Of a stretch of DNA of 9,871 nt, positions 5,893 to 9,871 are shown piece after piece. The stretch covers positions 1 to 9,871 of the forward strand of contig DAOVUK010000076.1 of NCBI GenBank assembly GCA_030632625.1. Reading direction: 5' to 3'. Every line of letters begins with the position of its first letter. Within the stretch, counting starts at the first letter, position 1. A program made the position numbers and the translations under genes. The DNA is from Gammaproteobacteria bacterium. GTDB lineage: Bacteria; Pseudomonadota; Gammaproteobacteria; GRL18. The notes under the pieces are model-generated. The model saw only the letters and a program-made list of their open reading frames with translations, was not told where the DNA came from and made no database searches.

Positions 5893-6261
5893 CTAATAGG
5901 TAAAAGTGACGGTATTATCATCCATTGCTTCTGAAATGACATAAGCCGCACCAATCGTTTCAGTGACTTCAGGAATTAAGTCATCACCCCAGAGATCCAG
6001 TGTCGGTGTGCAAACCTTAAATTTAACACCTGCTTCATAGGCTTCATGAATATAGTCATAAACCGTTTGTTTACTGTCAGGTTTTATAAACAGATTCTCT
6101 GCCACACCGCGTACCGCCAGTTCACCTGAACGCCCGGTTAATATCACTTCAACATCATATTCCATTGCTGCGGCAACAGTGGCCTGAAAAAAGGGGGCAC
6201 CCAGTTCAGCACCATTATTGGGATCGGTATTGAGCATTATTATTAATAATTTATCAGCCAT
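5893..6261 (-). CDS. DsrE-family small cytoplasmic protein
   Basis: The 122-residue product has the DsrE/DsrF/YchN-like alpha-beta fold pattern: KLLIIMLNTDP at the start, FFQATVAAAMEYDVEVILTGRSGELAVRG across the first helix and second strand, then VYDYIHEAYEAGVKFKVCTPTLDLWG. C84, the only cysteine, sits after a beta strand where sulfur-relay members (DsrE, TusD) carry their sulfur-accepting cysteine, so sulfur transfer or redox binding is possible but unproven. No dsrF, dsrH or tusBC partner lies nearby, which argues against it being the DsrE subunit of a DsrEFH complex. The start is well supported by GGAGAGG just upstream, inside the end of the channel gene. It overlaps that gene by one base in a TAATG junction, implying co-expression. 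Confidence 0.8.
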   Translation of the reverse strand: MADKLLIIMLNTDPNNGAELGAPFFQATVAAAMEYDVEVILTGRSGELAVRGVAENLFIKPDSKQTVYDYIHEAYEAGVKFKVCTPTLDLWGDDLIPEVTETIGAAYVISEAMDDNTVTFTY

Positions 6262-7412
6262 TATCCTCTCCGGTTTGATTGAGCAAGCTCTGCCTGATAG
6301 AGCTCGGGTTGATTAATTTCGCCATTTAAATGCAAAGTAGATGTGGGAAAGGCCACTTCAGCACCATGTTTATCGATAATTTGTAATATTTGAAATAAAA
6401 CATCCTGTTTCACCTTGTGATATTTTACCCAATTCGTTGTTTTGGTAAAAGTATAGATGAAAAAATCCAGGGATGAAGGTGCAAACTCATTTAAATTGAC
6501 CATAAGAGTTTGTGATGTATCAATTTCATTATGATTGCTCAGCATATCACGAACTTCATTTAAAATGCCATTCAACTTATCACTGTCATCATAACGCACA
6601 CCAATGGTTTCTTTAATCCGGCGATGTGACATACGCGATGGATTTTCCACTGAAATACTGGCAAAAGTGGAATTAGGCACATACAGCGGACGCTTATTAA
6701 AAGTGCGAATAAGCGTTAAGCGCCAGCCAATACTTTCCACCGTACCCTCAATATTTCTATCGGGAGAACGTATCCAGTCACCCACAGCAAAAGGCCGGTC
6801 AAGATAAAGCATCAAACCACCAAAAAAGTTTGACAGCAGATCCTTGGCAGCAAAACCAATGGCCATGCCGCCGATACCACCAAATGCCAGCACGCCGGAA
6901 ACACTGACACCCAGCTGCTGCATCAGTATTAATGCCCCGGTAATAAAAACCGAAACTCTGATAAGCTTGGTGATGGCCTGAACTGTGGTGACATCATAAT
7001 TGTCTTCTTTATCACGACCAATTTTGATGACATTATGCTCAATTCGAACAATGAGGCGCAGGATAAACCAGGTGAAAATAACAACAATACCGGTATCCCG
7101 AACTGGCTCCACCAGCTTATCAAACACAGAAACATTATTGGCATCAGCAATGACATTGCCGGCAATGGTGATGCCCCAAAGCCAGATAAAGGCAGAAATT
7201 GGTTTAGCCAACGATTCAACCAGCGCTTCATCCCAGGGATTTTCTGTTGTTTCTAACTTGGCATGAAGTTTATTGATCATCCGTTTCTGGATAAAGTTAA
7301 ATATCACTGCAATTAAGATAATTAAGAAAGCTTCGCTGATCCACAGCCCGTCACCCCGCAGAAAATCCAGCTGCAGCAGCCATTGTTTTAACTCAAACTC
7401 AGCTGAGTCCAT
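6261..7412 (-). CDS. MscS-family mechanosensitive channel, YnaI-like
   Basis: The 383-residue protein is an inner-membrane channel that opens under membrane tension to release solutes during hypo-osmotic shock. Five membrane segments are predicted at about 23-43, 69-89, 106-126, 150-168 and 172-203, more than MscS itself (three) and like E. coli YnaI. The last is the pore helix, with GVLAFGGIGGMAIGFAAKDL followed by LSNFFGGLMLYLDRPF. The beta domain has VGDWIRSPDRNIEGTVESIGWR and RPLYVPNSTFASISVENPSR, close to YnaI. The C-terminal domain ends near GAEVAFPTSTLHL, with an extra tail of about 20 polar residues. The start has AAGGTAG a few bases upstream. It lies 35 bases after nagZ and overlaps the DsrE-family gene by one base. 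Confidence 0.92.
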   Translation of the reverse strand: MDSAEFELKQWLLQLDFLRGDGLWISEAFLIILIAVIFNFIQKRMINKLHAKLETTENPWDEALVESLAKPISAFIWLWGITIAGNVIADANNVSVFDKLVEPVRDTGIVVIFTWFILRLIVRIEHNVIKIGRDKEDNYDVTTVQAITKLIRVSVFITGALILMQQLGVSVSGVLAFGGIGGMAIGFAAKDLLSNFFGGLMLYLDRPFAVGDWIRSPDRNIEGTVESIGWRLTLIRTFNKRPLYVPNSTFASISVENPSRMSHRRIKETIGVRYDDSDKLNGILNEVRDMLSNHNEIDTSQTLMVNLNEFAPSSLDFFIYTFTKTTNWVKYHKVKQDVLFQILQIIDKHGAEVAFPTSTLHLNGEINQPELYQAELAQSNRRG

Positions 7413-7447
7413 AAAATCTACCTTTTTTATAAAATTAACATAAGTAA

Positions 7448-8512
7448 TTAGCTTGTATAATTTGTTGGATCCAACAAGTTTAGTGAAGGCTCTTCAACAT
7501 ATTTGTCCAGCAATGCTTTTGCTTCTTTCCAGCGAGGTTCCATCACCAGAGCTTCACGGGTAATCGGGTGCTTATGGTGCAGGTGAGCCAGACGCAGGCT
7601 GGATGCCGGGCTATCATAGCCTTTAAGACTTTTAACCACATCCCAGGCTGCTGCACGATTATTACACACCAGAATCATATCACAGCCTGTGTCTAATGAT
7701 ATCCTCGCTCTGCGGCAATAATCACCGGCAATCACTGCCCCCTCCATGGATAAATCATCACTAAAAATTGCCCCCTGAAAATGCATTTTGTCACGTAAAA
7801 TTGTTTTCATCCAGAAACTTGAAAAGCCTGCAGGTTGCGGATCGACTCGTGAATAAATCACATGAGCCATCATCAGGGCATTGATACCCGCATCAATCAT
7901 AAACTGAAAGGGTTTGAGATCATCCATTTCAATTTCACGCATAGGACGCTCATCAATCGGCATAGCGGTATGTGAATCCGCTGCAATTGAACCATGTCCG
8001 GGAAAATGCTTGCCTGTGGCCAGCATACCGGCTTCATGCATACCAACAATAAAAGCCTGGGCAATTTTACCGACCACAAAAGGATCACTATGAAATGCTC
8101 GGTCACCTATTACTGTACTGATACCCTTATCAATATCCAGTACCGGTGCGAAACTAATATCAATGCCGGTTGAACACACTTCACTGGCCATTAACCAGCC
8201 GCATTGCTGTGCCAGTTCCAGCGCCATTTTTTGATCAGCATCATAGATTTCGCCAAACCGCCGCATGGCCGGTAAAATTGTAAAACCATCTTTAAAACGC
8301 TGAACACGACCACCTTCCTGATCAACTGCAATTAACAGCCGCGGTTTTTTAATGGCCTGAATCAATTTGATCAGTTGTTCCAGTTGCTCCAGTGAGTGAT
8401 AATTTCGACTAAAAAGAATGACTCCCCCCACCTGGGGTTCGGACAGTAATGCTTTATCATCCGCAGTCAGTTCCTGCCCTGCAATATCCACCATAACGGG
8501 ACCCAGCGTCAT
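7448..8512 (-). CDS. nagZ: Beta-N-acetylglucosaminidase NagZ
   Basis: The 354-residue glycoside hydrolase family 3 enzyme is cytoplasmic, with no signal peptide. It removes N-acetylglucosamine from GlcNAc-anhydroMurNAc-peptides imported during cell-wall recycling; its products also influence AmpR-controlled beta-lactamase induction where that system exists. Visible motifs are GPVMVDI at the start, GGVILFSRNY (29-38), VDQEGGRVQR (63-72), KHFPGHG (168-174), and D179-S-H181, the mobile-loop catalytic His-Asp dyad. SDDLSMEGA (251-259) carries the nucleophile aspartate, probably D252. The start is supported by TGAGG upstream of ATG. It lies 18 bases after the DppC-type permease and 35 before the channel. 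In pseudomonads nagZ also neighbours the methylthioinosine phosphorylase, so this is a conserved neighbourhood with two genes (channel and DsrE) and hpt in between. Confidence 0.95.
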   Translation of the reverse strand: MTLGPVMVDIAGQELTADDKALLSEPQVGGVILFSRNYHSLEQLEQLIKLIQAIKKPRLLIAVDQEGGRVQRFKDGFTILPAMRRFGEIYDADQKMALELAQQCGWLMASEVCSTGIDISFAPVLDIDKGISTVIGDRAFHSDPFVVGKIAQAFIVGMHEAGMLATGKHFPGHGSIAADSHTAMPIDERPMREIEMDDLKPFQFMIDAGINALMMAHVIYSRVDPQPAGFSSFWMKTILRDKMHFQGAIFSDDLSMEGAVIAGDYCRRARISLDTGCDMILVCNNRAAAWDVVKSLKGYDSPASSLRLAHLHHKHPITREALVMEPRWKEAKALLDKYVEEPSLNLLDPTNYTS

Positions 8513-8530
8513 ATTATTTCCTCAAACTCA

Positions 8531-9379
8531 TTAGTTACCCTTAACATCCAGTTTATCACGCACTGCATCACCCAACATATTAACCGCCAGTACCACCAGC
8601 ATCAGAGCAATACCAGGCACTAATACCATATGAGGTGCCATGAGCAGGTATTGGGTACCATCCCGAATCATGCTGCCCCAGGATGCTTCAGGTGCCTGCA
8701 CACCCAGCCCTAAAAATGACAGCCCCGCTTCGGCGATCACCACACTGGCAATACCAAAGGTAAATTCAATTAATAATGGCGCCACAATCAAAGGCAGTAT
8801 ATGTAAGACAATAATCCGCGTATGGGATGCCCCCAAAGCTTTTGCTGATTGCACATGCTCTCTTTGTTTAATTGCCATAACCTGTGCTCGGGAAAGACGC
8901 GCATATCCCACCCAGCTGACAATACTCAGGGCAATAATCACATTGGTGATCCCAGGCCCCATAAGCCCTGCAAGCGCAATGGCCAGCAAAATCCCCGGAA
9001 ATGCCATAAAAACATCAATTACTCTGACAATAAAGTGATCCCAGTGCCCGCCGGCATAGCCACTGATCACACCAATGCCCGTACCTGCCAACAGGGAAAT
9101 AAATATCACCCCAAAGGTGACCATAAACGAAGTATATGCACCAACCATCAGACGATCAAATAAAGATCGCCCTAAATCGTCATACCCCATAAAACTTTGC
9201 TGATCCCCGGTATGCAGTATTTTCTCAAGAACAATATCGTTGGGGTGTAAGTCCATAAACGGCACCGATAATACCATTAACAGCCAAAGGCCTAAAATCA
9301 ATACAGAAAAATAGACTTTCATAGAAAAACGGGAGGACACACGATTTATTCTGTCTATAGATTTAATTCCAGCTTTCAT
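8531..9379 (-). CDS. ABC transporter permease, DppC/OppC/NikC type
   Basis: The 282-residue protein is one of the two permease subunits of a peptide or nickel type ABC importer. It has a cytoplasmic N-terminal tail, a first membrane segment at about 21-41, a periplasmic loop with the family signature GYDDLGRSLFDRLMVGAYTS (65-84), and further segments at about 86-107, 122-141, 145-160, 197-217 and 250-270. The ATPase-contacting EAA loop lies at about 174-193 (EHVQSAKALGASHTR). SFLGLGVQAPEASWGSMIRDG (221-241) is the typical late motif. The substrate cannot be read from the permease alone. It starts five bases after the stop of the DppB-type gene and ends 18 bases before nagZ. No ATP-binding or solute-binding gene lies in the window, so these are probably encoded upstream, beyond the right edge. 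Confidence 0.9.
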   Translation of the reverse strand: MKAGIKSIDRINRVSSRFSMKVYFSVLILGLWLLMVLSVPFMDLHPNDIVLEKILHTGDQQSFMGYDDLGRSLFDRLMVGAYTSFMVTFGVIFISLLAGTGIGVISGYAGGHWDHFIVRVIDVFMAFPGILLAIALAGLMGPGITNVIIALSIVSWVGYARLSRAQVMAIKQREHVQSAKALGASHTRIIVLHILPLIVAPLLIEFTFGIASVVIAEAGLSFLGLGVQAPEASWGSMIRDGTQYLLMAPHMVLVPGIALMLVVLAVNMLGDAVRDKLDVKGN

Positions 9380-9384
9380 ATTTT

Positions 9385-9871
9385 CTATTCCAGCCTGATT
9401 CTGGGATCGAGCAAACCATAAACAATATCAGTCAGAGTATTGACCACCACATAGGTGGTGCTGATCAGCAAGATACAAGCCTGAACGACGGGATAATCTC
9501 TCTTTTGAATGGATTCAATGGTCAATTGTCCAAGACCTGGCCATGAAAAAACAATTTCAGTGATCACCGCACCCGCCAGAAGCGCACCAATTTGTAAGCC
9601 AATCAGAGTGATCACCGGCAGCATGGCATTGCGCAAAGCATGCAGACCGATAATACGTGCCTTGCTCAGACCTTTGGCTTTTGCCGTACGAATATAATCT
9701 TCATTTAAGACTTCCAGTAATGAGGCCCGGATCATACGGGACAAAACAGCAGCCAATGCAGTCCCCAGAGTCAGTGCCGGCAAAATCAGTGAACCCAGTC
9801 CGCTTCTACCACTCACCGGAAACCAGCCCAGCAAGACTGAAAAGAATAGAATTAGCAGCGGCCCCATTAAA
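9385..9871 (-). CDS. ABC transporter permease, DppB/OppB/NikB type (partial)
   Basis: Only the C-terminal part, about 162 codons, lies in the window; the frame stays open through the right edge (codon TTA at 9868-9870), so the true start is outside. Visible features are WFPVSG near the beginning of the segment, the membrane stretch LILPALTLGTALAAVLSRMIR, the EAA loop DYIRTAKAKGLSKARI followed by LHALRNAMLPVITLIGLQIG, the motif TEIVFSWPGLGQL, and the end DIVYGLLDPRIRLE. This is the standard C-terminal half of a DppB-type permease. It is the partner of the DppC-type permease five bases downstream. Confidence 0.9.
   Translation of the reverse strand, partial: LMGPLLILFFSVLLGWFPVSGRSGLGSLILPALTLGTALAAVLSRMIRASLLEVLNEDYIRTAKAKGLSKARIIGLHALRNAMLPVITLIGLQIGALLAGAVITEIVFSWPGLGQLTIESIQKRDYPVVQACILLISTTYVVVNTLTDIVYGLLDPRIRLE

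Noticed and set aside
7000..7266. Overlapping plus-strand open frames antisense to the MscS-type channel
   Set aside because: The opposite strand encodes a clear YnaI-like channel with intact motifs, and these frames have no ribosome site of note.
8640..9163. Plus-strand open frames antisense to the DppC-type permease
   Set aside because: They shadow a well-conserved gene in other frames and encode no recognisable motif.
1..9871. Looked for mobile elements, prophage, CRISPR arrays, toxin-antitoxin or defence genes
   Set aside because: No transposase, integrase, terminal inverted repeats, regular spacer arrays or defence motifs were visible; all substantial genes are ordinary chromosomal families.

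Overview
The window looks like chromosomal housekeeping DNA from a gammaproteobacterium with a moderately AT-rich genome. The evidence is the set of lineage markers: a UvrY/GacA response regulator, a MutH mismatch endonuclease, a CsiV periplasmic protein, NagZ, and a 6-oxopurine-type methylthioinosine phosphorylase beside a hypoxanthine phosphoribosyltransferase, an arrangement typical of pseudomonad-like and related gammaproteobacteria. I see no transposase, integrase, phage gene, toxin-antitoxin pair or CRISPR array, and no abrupt change in base composition. I cannot name a genus.

Left part (1-2974). A response regulator (uvrY/gacA, minus strand, GTG start with a strong ribosome site) is followed on the same strand by a tRNA-Ser(UGA) that has its own good promoter. 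Diverging from the tRNA is yccA, a seven-helix Bax-inhibitor-1 family membrane protein, with a likely terminator and a short imperfect 20-bp tandem repeat behind it. Next come a 59-residue two-helix membrane protein and mutH, 15 bp apart and probably co-transcribed. A possible 3' end of another gene (1-132, plus strand) runs into the tail of uvrY.

Middle (2944-4442). A peptide deformylase of the stand-alone, second-copy type runs toward mutH, and the two overlap tail to tail by 31 bp. It is divergent from csiV, which encodes a secreted peptidoglycan-associated protein.

Right part (4465-9871). Seven genes lie on the minus strand with short or no gaps. In order of transcription they are a DppB-type permease (cut by the window edge), a DppC-type permease, nagZ, a YnaI-like MscS channel, a DsrE-family protein, hpt, and a methylthioinosine phosphorylase. 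Three themes appear. NagZ and possibly the peptide permeases point to cell-wall recycling. The channel and the DsrE protein share a TAATG junction. Hpt and the phosphorylase abut exactly (TAA then ATG) and form a two-step salvage route from 5'-methylthioinosine through hypoxanthine to IMP.

I did not find a clearly new system. The points most worth a second look are the coupled gene pairs, a roughly 22-residue insertion in the phosphorylase, the small membrane protein before mutH, and the antisense overlaps at uvrY and at mutH/def.
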